From Cephalotus follicularis (Eukaryota > Streptophyta > Magnoliopsida > Oxalidales > Cephalotaceae), in NCBI GenBank assembly GCA_001972305.1, contig BDDD01002654.1, forward strand, positions 372,001 to 436,000: 64,000 nt of DNA, in the 5' to 3' direction. Below are positions 46,286 to 57,268 of the stretch, piece by piece. Below the pieces are notes generated by a model. It was given only the letters and a program-made list of their open reading frames with translations. It did not search any database and was not told the DNA's origin. The translations under genes were made by a program, and so were the position numbers. The first letter of the stretch is position 1. Every line of letters starts with the position of its first letter.

Positions 46286-47967
46286 GTAGACTGGGATTTT
46301 TACTATTTCAAAGCTGGTTTTCAACTCCTTTTCACATCGCCGCTTGACCAGAGCCTCACTTGAGGTATTCAAGCGTTTGAAACACAGTTTTCTACGATTT
46401 TCAAAGATTGGATTGATGAAATTATAGAGTGACAGAGTGAGCCATAGGCGACGATCCAGTGACTTTCATTAACCGGATAGATACATCTTCCTATCTCGTT
46501 GATTCGATTGTCACCGTCTATTGGCTATTGATTGATCGATTGATTGATTGAGCCATAAGCATTGAAGTCTAAGTTCAGAATGTTGGACGCTCATTCCCAT
46601 TCTCGATTAGACATCACCACTTATTGACATTTATACTGACAGATTGATTGATTGTATTGTATGAATCCTATAGAGCGACCTTATGATTCGTATCGACATA
46701 TTAGGCTGTCGACTCTATCCACCTATTTCGTCGATCGTCTCATTTATTGTATTGACTGCTCCCTTATGGTCGAGTTTACCGATTGATGCTCCCGGAGGGC
46801 CGTAGCTCCCTAACGGTTTAGTAGCTTCCCCATGGCTGTAGCACATAGATATTGTTACTGATTGACGATTGATGCTCCCGGAGGGCTATAGCTCCCTAAC
46901 TGTTTAGTAGCTCCCCCATGGCTGTAGCTCATCGAGACTGTATTGACCCAGCCATAGGCTGGAAGATCTACGAGTTCTAGACCTGATCAGTCTGAGAACA
47001 GTAGATAGATTTCCCACCTTTTTCGAAGGACTACCTTCCGTGGGATTGATCCTTACTATTGATTGACATTGTACTGACCCGAGGTTGCATGCTCTATAGG
47101 ATATGATTGTTTGATTGGGTGTTTGATATACCACCATTGAGTGTCTACCATTGATTGATTGTTATAGATCCTATCCATATGCTCTGTTATGGGCCAGTGT
47201 CATATGGATAGTCAGATCGCCAATTGTATTCATGCGTTTTCATATCATGCATCAATATTGTACACCGCACATTGATATTGCATAGATTGTCACCGATATT
47301 GCACATTGTACATGCATACATGCTGCATGGGGTTTCTGCTTAGCCTTGTGGCTAACCCCGTCCTTCGGGATGAGGCTGTGTTGTACTTTTTGTGTGCGGC
47401 ATAGGTAGGGCAGCAAGTAGCCGCGGGCAGAAGGATTGTAGATTCGGTGCAACCGCATGACCTTTTGAAGTGACAGAGCTTGGATTGTAGATTGTACTGA
47501 TGACACTGATGACGAGTAATGTATTGAAATGAAATGACTGGCATAGTATTGTAACAGAATTTGTATTGTATGGTATTGTATGGATGAATTATTGCAATGT
47601 ACCTTCCGCATGTGACATGGATTAAAAAGTTTTAAGTTTTCCCGCATTTTTATATTGCTAATCCCGACCACTGTATTGTATATTGGATTGAGAGTAATGC
47701 CACGTGTCCGTTCTGCGGGCGCGGGGTGTTATAATCGTTAACAATGTTGTTAGGATAAAGGACACATTAGTCTTTGATGTTTGATAATAAATACATAATA
47801 GTATCTAAATATAAGTGTTGGCCGAACACTTTAGTCTTTGTATTTACTTGACTTTTTAACTCTGTTTACAGACAGGGATTAACGTGTCATTTGTCATAAT
47901 AAAAGGGATTAAATTGTCTCCGACACCAAACATCATGGACTAAATTGTATTTTTTTTCTTGATTTAT

Positions 47968-48440
47968 GGTGATTGAAATCGATTGGAAAATAAAATGAAG
48001 TCTAGAAACGCATAAGAGAGAGGATATAATTAAAGAAAGTATGCAGTTTAATCATTTGTTAATTAAAATTGTTTGAGTGAAATTGTTCGGCTTGTTGAAT
48101 TTGTTCACTAAAATTGTTAAGAGTTAAATTGTTTTGCTTGTTGAATTTGAGGTATGTTGGAATTCTAATCGGGATAAAATTTGATATGGTGTGAATTGGG
48201 TGGAATCCAAAATGGATTAAAATTTGATTTTGTTCAAAGCTTTAATAGAGATTATAAAGCTAGAGAAGAATTAGCCTAGGTTTCTTCTACCGATGAAGCC
48301 AAAAAATTATTGTGAGTTAAAAAATTATTCTTCACGTAAAATTGTTGTTTGTATGGCCAATTTATATAACCAGTTGCATAAGTGAAAAGATAAATGATCA
48401 GTTTTTGTAAATAAGCATCATTTTTTTGTGTTGTTTTAAA
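47968..48440. other. Unassigned AT-rich sequence
   Basis: Short direct repeat TTGTTGAATTTGTTCAC / CTTGTTGAATTTGAGG near 48090-48150; no gene. Confidence 0.4.
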
Positions 48441-48442
48441 TA

Positions 48443-48634
48443 AGAGTAATGCTATCCACCACAAGTAATGTAGCATCACAAGTGTATCATAAGTGGGTAG
48501 TCAAAATATCATTGGTGCTTTTTTAAACACTATTAATGATGATTTGAATTTTAATAAAATAATCACCAATAATATTTTAATATACTTATGATAACTTGTG
48601 ATATTATCTCACTTGTGGTTGATAACATTACCCT
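48443..48634. mobile_element. MITE copy 1
   Basis: Inverted ends GAGTAATGCTATCCACCACAAGT and (reversed) GGGTAATGTTATCAACCACAAGT; about 190 bp, AT-rich, no ORF. Only 9 bp separate it from a second copy. Confidence 0.7.
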
Positions 48635-48643
48635 TTAAATATA

Positions 48644-48836
48644 AAGTAATGCTATTAATCACAAGTGAGTTGGCATTGTAAGTGCACAATAAGTATGTTG
48701 TTAAAATATCATTGGTGTTTTTTAAACAACATTAATGATGTTTTGACTTTTAATAAAACAATCGCCTATTATATTTTGACAATTCATTTGTGATGCACTT
48801 ATGATATCATTCACTTGTGATTAATAGCATTACTCT
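48644..48836. mobile_element. MITE copy 2, same family
   Basis: Starts AAGTAATGCTATTAATCACAAG and ends CTTGTGATTAATAGCATTACT, inverted. The interior shares AAAATATCATTGGTG and ACATTAATGATG with copy 1. Confidence 0.75.
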
Positions 48837-49179
48837 TAATTATATACTAGTCTGTAGCCCGTGCAATGCATGAGAGCTTTAGCATGACATCATAAAATCT
48901 AAAAAAATAATAATTAACTTAACAGTATTAATGATGGTGTATCGAATATAAATCATACTTTTTTTTTCAAATTTAAATATTAGTTTATTTTAAAAAATAC
49001 ATTGTTTAAAAAAAGTTAATAAATGATATTTTATTTTTAATTTTATATGTATTGTGATTTGTTCAATATCTTTTTAAGATATGAATTTTAACACCCTGTG
49101 TCATATTTTGAAGAATAATCAATTAAGTATGCATTTTTATGTGTGCATACTGTTTATAAAAATTCATACATCTAGCATC

Positions 49180-49262
49180 AGACCAGAACAGAGCAGAGCA
49201 GACCAGGGTAGAGTAGACCAGACCAGACCAGACCAGGGCATAGCAGAGCAGACCGGACCAGA
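49180..49262 (+). repeat. GACCA/GAGCA minisatellite
   Basis: Tandem 5-mers (AGACCAGACCAGACCAGACC and AGAGCAGAGC variants), with flanking partial units to about 49365. Confidence 0.8.
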
Positions 49263-49399
49263 GCATATCAGACCTAGTCTTTGTTGAGCGTACATGGTCT
49301 AAGATGAGCAGATCTGGGAGCAGCTGGGAGCCGATCTGGAAGTGCCTAGTTTGAGTAGACCTGGGATGGGACATGTTTTCTTAAGCCAAAAAAAAAAAA

Positions 49400-50549
49400 A
49401 ATTTCGGCCTGATGATCTCCATAAGTCTCCAATTATCTAGATTCTTCTCCATTTCTCTCAAAGTTTCTAGACTATTCATCTTTAAAACCAGTTATAAGTT
49501 TTACAAAGAGAAAACAAAAGGCATATCTTCATTTTCTTACTTGGCCGAAGTTACACTATCTTATGAGCTCTCATTCTTCTTCAATTTTCTTCAAGAATTC
49601 TTCAAGGAAACAAGCTAGAAGTGATTCCTCCATTATTCTACCACAATCTTGTAAGTTCCCTAGCATTCTTGCATTTTATTTCTCTGAACTTCGGTTGAAG
49701 TAGAGATGGTTGAGGTGATGATTTAAATTTGTATGATAGGTGATAATTAGACTAGAATTGGACTAAATTACAAAGATTCATCACCCTTTCCATGCCTTTA
49801 ATTTTTGGGTTTTAGGGTGGTTATGGAGGAGTGGATTTCTCTATGCCTTTAATTTTCGGATTTGTGCTAGAAATGAAGCTTTATTGCATGATTTGATGTC
49901 TCCTCTATCTTATTCAATTTTTGGGTTTTTGTGAGCAAATGAGAGTAGATGCTTGTAATGATTTTTAATGATGATTGAGGTGTTAATGAGATGAATAACT
50001 TGCTAATTCTATCTCTTTAAATTCGGGTTCCCTAGAGGTGTGGTGGATTGATGTTTTCTATGGTCTAAAAGAATGATCAAAGGATGTTATTGTATGTTAG
50101 TAGCTTGTGATCTAAGAAATGGAAGTATATTAGTATTGGGATTATTATTTTGATGCCTTAAAATGTCGGCCTCCAAAATTAAATGACAAGAGATTGATTA
50201 ACTCCTTTACTTAAATGAAATTGTTGGTAGTAATAAATTGAGATATATTAGCGTGATGATGGAATTAGGGATTGAAGCAAATTAATCTCCCTAGGGTTTG
50301 AAGGATTTGGTCTTGCATGTATTATAGGAAATTGAAGTTGCTTTAGTGTGAATAAGGAAGTGGTATTATAAGTGATATAGATAATCTATATGACGCTAGG
50401 GTAATTCGGGGGAAAACCAAATGAAATGACATTAGAGCATTTCACGCATTTTTACGCATGATTATGAATATAGATCACGTGTTTATTGAATCTGTCACGT
50501 GATGATATTGCAGACTTGAATCCAGTAGCTGATCCGGAGCATTCAAGGG
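49400..50549 (+). repeat. LTR-like fragment, no gene
   Basis: A leader-like CT-rich stretch with TTTCTTCAAGAATTCTTCAAG and CTAGAAGTGATTCCTCCATT is wording I associate with Tekay-type LTR leaders. Ends were not resolved. Confidence 0.3.
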
Positions 50550-51684
50550 TGTCACGCCGTGAACTGCAGGGAAACCCTTAAGCCCCGAGAGGTGACATGT
50601 CGTCCTTATAATTCATTCATATCATCATAACATACTGTCCAAATTTTGCTATAATTTAAAACTTCAAATAAGAATCATGCATTTAGAAATAATCATTCAA
50701 ATATCTCGCACGGATAACCCCAATAATATACATCAACATCTTATATCAGAAGTACTGCCACAAGCCTGCAGGTCAAAAATAACTGATTATAATCATTCTA
50801 ATACATTAAGTATTCTTATACAAGGCAGGTCAACCGGAACTGCACTGTTAACAAAGCCTTGCTCTGCGATCTGACCCATCTATGCATCACATGTACTTGC
50901 CCCCAATTGTTGTGCCAATTTTGAGAATGGGTCAGCAAATCATAGCTATAATCATCTAGGGATACATAAAACCACAATGTGTGAGTATGAATACTCCTCT
51001 GCCTTGCCTGCTCAAGTTAGCCTTCAATACAAATCACAGGGTATGACCAAGCAGGACTTCCATCCTTTTACGTGCTCTCGGCGTCATAGGCAGAGGAGTC
51101 AACAAGCACAAGCACTCCTTGACCTCCTCGGCTCGAGGTAGCAGAAAGGCATTCCTCGGCCTCTTCGACTTGAGCTAGTAGATTAGCATTCCTCGGCCTC
51201 CTCGGCTCGAGGTAGCATCACCATCGTCTACGCACTACTAGTGTCACAGTGGATGGAGACGAGATAACGCTGATCTGGTTGACCCTTTCCTCAATGCTAG
51301 TCTCTTTAGGACTGAAGCATACAGAGTATACGGGGGTTATTCGGAGTTACACGGGGTTTTTACAGTTCTCTCACAATTGGTGTCCCTTGGGTTCATCCAT
51401 AAAGTAGGCCCTGTAAGGGTTCTCCACACATCACTCTCACAATCGGTGCCCCTCGTAGGTCCATCCAGAAAGTGGGCCCCGTAGTTATCCTTCGATAATG
51501 CTGGTCTATTACATAGAGTCCTCATAACTCTCTCATAATCAGTGTCCCTAGGGTTCATCCATAGAGTTGGACCTGCAAGTTATCCTCTGTTAGACTAAGC
51601 GACTATCTCCCTAATCCACATGAGATAGCAGAGGTTGGGAGTGGGTTATCTCGTCAGGGTTCAACAATGTCAATGATGAACTAT
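50550..51684 (-). repeat. LTR-like fragment starting TGTCACGCCGTG
   Basis: Starts TGTCACGCCGTGAACTG after AAGGG and contains short internal repeats: CTCCTCGGCTCGAGGTAGCA twice (51122, 51197) and CTCTCACAATCGGTGCCC-like words three times (51360-51560). No genes. Its right part seems cut by the LTR beginning at 51685. Confidence 0.4.
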
Positions 51685-52209
51685 TGTAATGCCTGAAAAT
51701 TCCATTAATGTATTATTGTAATTTTCCTTATAATCTTATGGAGAATTAATGAGAATAATGGATTTTTCTGACATATGGTTTTGGATTTTGAGTGAAGAAT
51801 GTTAAGATTGATGTGTTGATTTAAAGCGCAAGAATAAGGGCATTGAGCGTCGACGCCAAGAAATGGCATCAACGCCAAAGAGTGAACACTACGCTTAAGG
51901 CTTTTGGCCTTAAAGTGTCGACGCAATGAAATAGCGTTAACGCCTGGAAGTAAGGCGCGACACTAAGGGTCGTTGCTCGAACGCGTCAATACCAAGAGAT
52001 GAGTGTTAACGCGGTTCATGGAACCTGTTAGCGCTAAGGAGGATGGACAACGCGTTGACGCACATCGTAAACGTTGACGCCTAAGACTGCCGGTAGAATA
52101 AGACAAAACACTGACAGAAGACGCGTGAAGGATATGTGTGAGATGCTTTATCTTTTCCCTAAGCACTGAAATGGCAGAGAGAAGAGATAGAAGGGACGTT
52201 TGTGCAGGT

Positions 52210-52276
<67 letters not shown>

Positions 52277-52998
52277 TCCATAAATGCACACCTCTCATCT
52301 CCTTCCTTCAACGCCCGAAAGAGGAAGAAAGAGAGAAAATAGAGAGAAAGAAACAGGAGAGAAACAGGAGGGAGAAAGAGAGAAAGAGAGAAAGAGAGAG
52401 AACCACTCTCTCCATTGTTGAACTGATAAAAGCTTGAAAGCTTGGGAGTTGGAAAGCTCGAACTTGGAGCAGCTGTGCCGGACCAGGGAGTGCAAAGCTA
52501 CTAGTCGGTGGTACTTAAATAGGTGGACTTAGATTCCTAACTTGGAATCTGAGGTAGGGAATATATACATGTATTTTTTAGCTCAAAAATAGTGGATGTT
52601 CATTTGGTAAAATGCACGAATGTTGGATTGTGACTATGCATGTTAAGGTTGCCATAACATGTATGCATGGTATGATTTGGAGTGAAAATGGATTGAATTG
52701 CATGTGTTGTATACATGATTCTTACTTATTTGAGACGCTGATGCAATTTCGACATTGTTCTGGTTCGTTACACATTGACGCCTAGACAAAAAGATGTCGA
52801 CGTCTTGGCCTGTTATACAGGGAAGAAGACGCTTTAAGCGTCGACATCATGAGGTAACGTTGACACCCAAAGATAAGGTACTAACACTTAAGGTTCCTAC
52901 CTTACAGCGTCGACGCCAAAATGAGATAGACTTTGACGCCTAAGGCTCCTACCTTAGAGCGTCAATGCAAAGGAACGAAGCACTGACGCTTAAGAGAC
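51685..52998 (+). repeat. LTR-like fragment with GCGTCGACGC palindromes
   Basis: Starts TGTAATGCCTGAAAATTCC, similar to the 8771 solo LTR start. It carries about 16 copies or near-copies of GCGTCGACGC in two clusters (51845-52085 and 52770-52995). A GT/GA microsatellite (52206-52272) lies between. It is truncated on the right by another LTR-like start. Confidence 0.5.
52206..52272. repeat. Compound (GT)n(GA)n microsatellite
   Basis: Pure GT dinucleotides followed by pure GA dinucleotides; source of false ORFs on both strands. Confidence 0.95.
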
Positions 52999-53485
52999 TG
53001 TCACACCCCGCTTCGCTAACAACATAATTCATGGCAATTTAACACGAATAATCAGCTTATAAAAATACGATAAAATTAAAAACATTGATTCCATTAACAA
53101 CTGCGGAAGCATTTAATAATAAGCTGAACAATAACTGAATCATGCGTCCCATACCACACGATTCCAACCTTAACATAATAAAGCCATCGTCGATTGCCCA
53201 AAAACGGGGCGTGATCAAAAGTCGATCAACGCCATAATACAGAATACATTAATAAACATGGGTCTCAATACATTGTTAAACATTTATTTAAACAATAAAA
53301 ACTCCATCTCCCCATAGATTCACCACGTACGGTCGACATCCACGTCATTGCATCAATCTGCAATAGTAGGGGGTTAGCCTTTGTCCTCACTCGGCTAAAT
53401 CATAAATGTAATTCAAGGTCAGTGATAATGAATGAAATAAAATGAATGCACTCATGATGCAATATATATATATATATATATATAT
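52999..53485 (-). repeat. LTR-like fragment starting TGTCACACCCCGC
   Basis: Same start as the Tekay LTR (TGTCACACCCCG) and the same landmark later: GGGGGTTAGCCTTTGTCCTC, then CTCGGCTAA at the spacing seen in 30020-30050. It is cut at 53485 by the long-TIR element, next to an AT microsatellite (53461-53485). Confidence 0.55.
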
Positions 53486-53837
53486 GGGTTAAGTGTATAT
53501 GGGCGCAGTTCTCAGTAATAAAACTGAGAGCTGCACCCAAAATATATAAAAGTTGCCGCCCAATAAAGCATCAGTAAAAAAACTTTCCCTCTCTCTCCCT
53601 CCCTCCCTACCTGTTACCCAGTCGACAAAATAACTTTCCCTTACTCTCTCTCTCTTTCTCTCCCTCCCTATTACCCATCCCTTTCTCTCTTTCTCTCTCC
53701 CCCTCCCTGTTCTCCTTCTCTCTTCCCCGACCCTCCAACTCCGGCGACGGTAGCAATCGTGAGCGCTACATAAAACACCGTTTCTAGTTAAATATACGCC
53801 ATTGTCCTCTCCTCTCTCTCGAGAACACTACCCAGAA
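53486..53837 (+). repeat. Left terminal inverted repeat
   Basis: 352 bp, CT-rich centre with CTCTCTCCCTCC; paired with 56290-56658. Confidence 0.9.
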
Positions 53838-54879
53838 CCCAGAATCGAAGACACTGAGCTACCATCGCGCTACCCACAACAATAACCACAAAAGCCAAAG
53901 CCACTATCGCGCTACCCATATCGAAGCCAGTACCAAGATCACAGCCACCACCCTCGATTTTCTCGTTATTGCAGGTGATCTTCCTTTATAACCATTTCGA
54001 TTTCTGAGGTTTAGCTTTACAAAGTTTCAAGCTTTGATTGATATAGTTTGTGTTATTTGTGATTGTTTGATTTGGATCTTTACTTTATGTTCTTGCATGA
54101 ATTTAATATTCCTTTTGGTAAATGATGTTAAGTATTTCCCTTTTTGTAGGTTACTATTGGTTTCCTTGTTTTGTATTGAGTAACAAAATTTCTTTATTAC
54201 TCTTTATTCCATGTTTTTGTGTTCTAGTTGTTGATATCCTCTTTTGGCGAAGGAGTCCATTCTGCAATCTAGCTTGTTGTAGGTCTTCTTTAGCAAAATG
54301 CTTACAATCTTCCTACTCAGTTACTTTTCGAATTTCAATGCCTACTGTTAGTTTTAAACACTGACGTTTAAGTTAAACGTCAACGTATTAACTAAGCGCT
54401 GACGTCTTGAAATTAAATATCGCCGCTTAATACTTCTATTTTTCAAGTCTTCTCAAGTCTTCTCTTGGATATTCATCTTTAATATTATCCAGTTATGCAT
54501 TTTTTACTATTGAATGAGCAAGAATTGTTATTGATTGATATTGAATGATTTATACTGCCAATTATGCTGTTAGGTTATCCTTATCGCAGAGAAATTGTAT
54601 TTATACTGTTAATTATGCTGTTTGTGAAGAAGATTTTTATTTCATTAATGATTAATTGGATATTTGGTATAAGTGGAGAAATTATATTTTATTATCCTCA
54701 TATTTTCATTAACAAAATAAATACAAAAGGAAAAATTAAAACACAAACTCTATATCGAATTACAAATAACACAATACAATGACACCATTTAAATAAAATT
54801 GTTAAATAAGTTCATTATATTTAAACACCATTTGCATTCATAACTATTCTTAAGCTTCAAATTACAATTTCTTCACCAT

Positions 54880-56150
54880 CATTTCATGCTCGCCAAAGTT
54901 AAAATGAGAGCATTGAACACTAAAACAACAAAAATTAAAAATTTTAATAAATTAATTATTTCTTTCAACTCAATCCCATTTATTTCTTTAACCTTCCTAT
55001 ACCATCTCTTGTGCTCTTCCCTTAGCGTTTAAATTTCGCCTCTAACATTGCTCATCTCTTCAACCTCATTATCTTGCATCATTAAAGAGGATAGATTATT
55101 GATGTTTTTAGAAAAAAAAGGGTAAACACCAACCTAAGAACCTGCCACACTTCTTATCTTTACAAGAATAATATAACAACAGTGCGTTTTTCATTCCCAC
55201 ACTTGTTCAATTTTTCAGATAATATTTCAATCCGAGACGGTCACTTTCGTTGACACTGGTTGAAGACATGAAATAATCTGTGCGCAAACACACCAAAGCA
55301 AAGTCTATGATAAACATTATCATAATTAAATTTAAAAAAAAAACACTTAGAGGTCAACTGAGAGAATAAGTACCTAACCAAAGAAATGCAAGTTCAGATT
55401 GTTTTCTTTTGAGGTCTCCATTAGCCTCACAATTCATTGTATCAGCCTTTGAGTCTCTATCTTCCCTGTGACAATACAAATTAAAGTTAAGGTTTATCAA
55501 CGCATGTTAAAATAACTCAAAAAATATGTCCTTTTACATATGTATGGAAAAATGCGGTAGTTACTTTTCTGTTCATGTGTATTTATTCTTAATCCACTCA
55601 TTTAACCCGAAATCTATCAAGACTGCATGGGAGCTAGCCAGGGTTACATTAAAAAAATGATTTGTATAAATTATATAACAACTTCGAGGGAGCAATGCTG
55701 CCAGAAACAAAGCAAAAAGAATGCAATGTGCAGAGTTGGGTGCTGTTACTCCCAACTTCAATGCAGACAACAGCAATTACTCAGTGAAGAGAAAACCAGG
55801 CAAGTGAAGTCCAACATTGGAAACCCTCATGTATTTTAGGAATTGAACAAACGATCAATTCTATGGAGGCCAAATTTACTGTTTCAACCTAGCCGCAGAA
55901 TAACTGAAGAAAAGTTCAGAATTTACATTCTTTGGTGAGTCCAAACAACCCCAGTTTAAAGTTAACTATTATTTTATGATCCAGAACTATAAATTACCAT
56001 TTTTTTTTCAAGGATTAATAACAAAATCAGTAAAAATTTGTCAAGACAAGCCACACACCTTAAAGAGGGTTTCCCACAGTGATCTCCAGAGGAAGTAGCA
56101 GTGGCTTCAGGCTGAGGAGGGTTTGCTGCTTCTTCAATCAATTTCTAGCA
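54880..56150 (-). pseudogene. Exon-like gene fragments inside the long-TIR element
   Basis: The minus strand at about 55085-54880 gives a coiled-coil-like piece (NEVEEMSNVRGEI, then TLREEHKRWYRKVKEIN) followed by a hydrophobic segment (LLKFLIFVVLVFNALILTL), broken by one stop. At about 56147-56058 it gives EEAANPPQPEATATSSGDHC, ending in AAG followed by GTGTGTGG, a plausible donor. The coiled-coil plus membrane tail recalls C-termini of plant GRF-type zinc-finger proteins, but the zinc finger is not visible. It may be host sequence captured by the transposon. Confidence 0.3.
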
Positions 56151-56289
56151 AGACAAGGCTTTTCCGTGAGAATAGCAAATGCCAGGAGAAGACAATGATA
56201 GTTATTGGAAGATTTTAAGATCACTCGATCTTTATAGTCACATCGATAGAAGGATTGAAACTTCTAAATGACATCCGGCCAATAGCTGC

Positions 56290-56421
56290 TTCTGGGTAGT
56301 GTTCTCGAGAGAGAGGAGAGGACAATGGCGTATATTTAACTAGAAACGGTGTTTTATGTAGCGCTCACGATTGCTACCGTCGCCGGAGTTGGAGGGTCGT
56401 GGAAGAGAGAAGGAGAACAGG

Positions 56422-56467
<46 letters not shown>

Positions 56468-56658
56468 GAGGGGTAATAGGGAGGGAGAGAAAGAGAGAGA
56501 GTAAGGGAAAGTTATTTTGTCGGCTGGGTAACAGGTAGGGAGGGAGGGAGAGAGAGGGAAAGTTTTTTACTGATGCTTTGTTGGGCGGCAACTTTTATAT
56601 ATTTTGGGTGCAGCTCTCAGATTTATTACTAAGAGCTGCGCCCATATACACTTAACCC
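56290..56658 (-). repeat. Right terminal inverted repeat
   Basis: Inverted partner of 53486-53837, with a longer GA tract at 56429-56462. Confidence 0.9.
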
Positions 56659-56715
56659 TATATAACTATATATATATATCCCTACTTAAATTGCTGTTAG
56701 CTTCCGTCCCCCAAA

Positions 56716-56728
56716 TGGTATCAGAGCC
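56716..56728 (+). promoter_or_regulatory. tRNA-Met primer-binding site of the pararetrovirus-like locus
   Basis: TGGTATCAGAGCC, complementary to initiator tRNA-Met; it conventionally defines position 1 of caulimovirid genomes. Some copia elements share it. Confidence 0.7.
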
Positions 56729-56899
56729 AAAAACCTTGGACTCTATGATTATTATTGATTGAAATTAAAGCCGAAAGTTTCTAAACGTCTGGGTTGGTTA
56801 GGTTTGACTATTCCTAGGTTTGTAGAAAGTTTGTAGATTGCTTGTAGGTTGTTGGGGTGGTAAGGGCAGAAGGAGTGTAAGTCCCGTTTACACCATCGG

Positions 56900-56957
56900 A
56901 AGTATTCCTACTGAGGTATTTCTACTGAGACATTCTACTGAGACATTCTACTGAGAT
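56900..56957 (+). repeat. Leader repeats CTACTGAG(A/G)
   Basis: Four copies of CTACTGAGACATT-like words within 60 bp, echoing the CCACTGAGATA core of the in-frame repeats at 59911-60503. Confidence 0.75.
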
Positions 56958-57029
56958 TTAGGATTGTTTATATACTTGGACGCAGTGAGACCAGAAACTT
57001 TAAAATCATTAGTAATAAACATATTGTTT

Positions 57030-57243
57030 AGGGCTATGTCTCCGAGAACATTTACTGGTTCAGAAACTAATAATAATTCAATTAGAGATAAAGAATTAGA
57101 TGAAAGAATAAAACAAATACAAAAAAGGAAAATTTGAAAACAAAAAATCAAAAAATTTATAACAATTGCTATCATTGTGGAAAACCTAATCATATTGCAA
57201 AAAATTGTCCTGAGAAATTAGAAATTCAAAACACAGAAGAATA
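57030..57243 (+). pseudogene. Zinc-knuckle fragment (coat-protein-like C-terminus)
   Basis: The frame encodes CYHCGKPNHIAKNC (57167-57208), a CCHC knuckle of the type near the C-terminus of reverse-transcribing virus coat proteins, followed by a stop at about 57242. Upstream sequence is lysine-rich and broken. It is in the same frame as the next ORF, separated from it by that stop. The bulk of a coat protein is not evident, so the locus is truncated or very diverged here. Confidence 0.55.
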
Positions 57244-57268
57244 AAAAAACCAATCTGAAAAATTAGAA

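Larger units (their letters stand above)
44725..47733 (+). mobile_element. Solo LTR nested in the MULE (3009 bp)
   Basis: Starts TGTGACGACCCGAATTCC and ends GCGGGGTGTTATA, taken as a mutated TGTTACA. Flanks are ATCAT (44720-44724) and ATCGT (47734-47738), a duplication with one difference. A TATA box at 45435-45442 sets plus orientation. About 500 bp downstream lies a cluster of ACATCGATGT-type palindromes. No retroelement genes inside. Confidence 0.7.
44594..47958. mobile_element. Mutator-like (MULE) TIR element, gutted
   Basis: Inverted ends of about 80 bp match imperfectly. Left reads GGAAAAAGTATAATTTAGTC then ATTTGGTGTCAGAGAC and TTATGACAAATGACA. The right end, reversed, gives GAAAAAAAATACAATTTAGTCC, then TTTGGTGTCGGAGAC and TTATGACAAATGACA. 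Flanking 9-mers are TTGATTTTA (44585-44593) and TTGATTTAT (47959-47967), a near-match to the 9-bp duplication of Mutator-like elements. Apart from a nested LTR the interior is only a few hundred bases, with no transposase. Confidence 0.65.
53486..56658. mobile_element. Long-TIR DNA element with captured gene-like pieces
   Basis: The left arm (53486-53837) and right arm (56290-56658) are inverted copies over about 350 bp. They begin GGGTTAAGTGTATATGGGCG, include GAGAGCTGCACCCAAAATAT and CTCCAACTCCGGCGACGGTA, and end GAGAACACTACCCAGAA. Flanks are TA-rich, so the target duplication is ambiguous. The interior has leader- and intron-like sequence on the plus strand (exon-like end TCGTTATTGCAG then GTGATC) and exon-like pieces on the minus strand. 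No transposase is recognised. It is probably nonautonomous, Mutator-like or another long-TIR type. Confidence 0.75.

Noticed and set aside
45873-46289. 138-codon ORF with DIDVF/HRCL-type repeats
   Set aside because: Created by the clustered ACATCGATGT palindromes; similar ORFs occur on the opposite strand.
52138-52437. ORFs rich in Ser-Leu or Arg-Glu repeats (also at 12943-13531, 25951-26364, 56340-56591)
   Set aside because: They are translations of GA/CT and GT microsatellites on either strand.
53461-53485. Target duplication TATATATAT for the long-TIR element
   Set aside because: The left flank is an AT microsatellite and the right flank is also TA-rich, so any TA-word match is uninformative.
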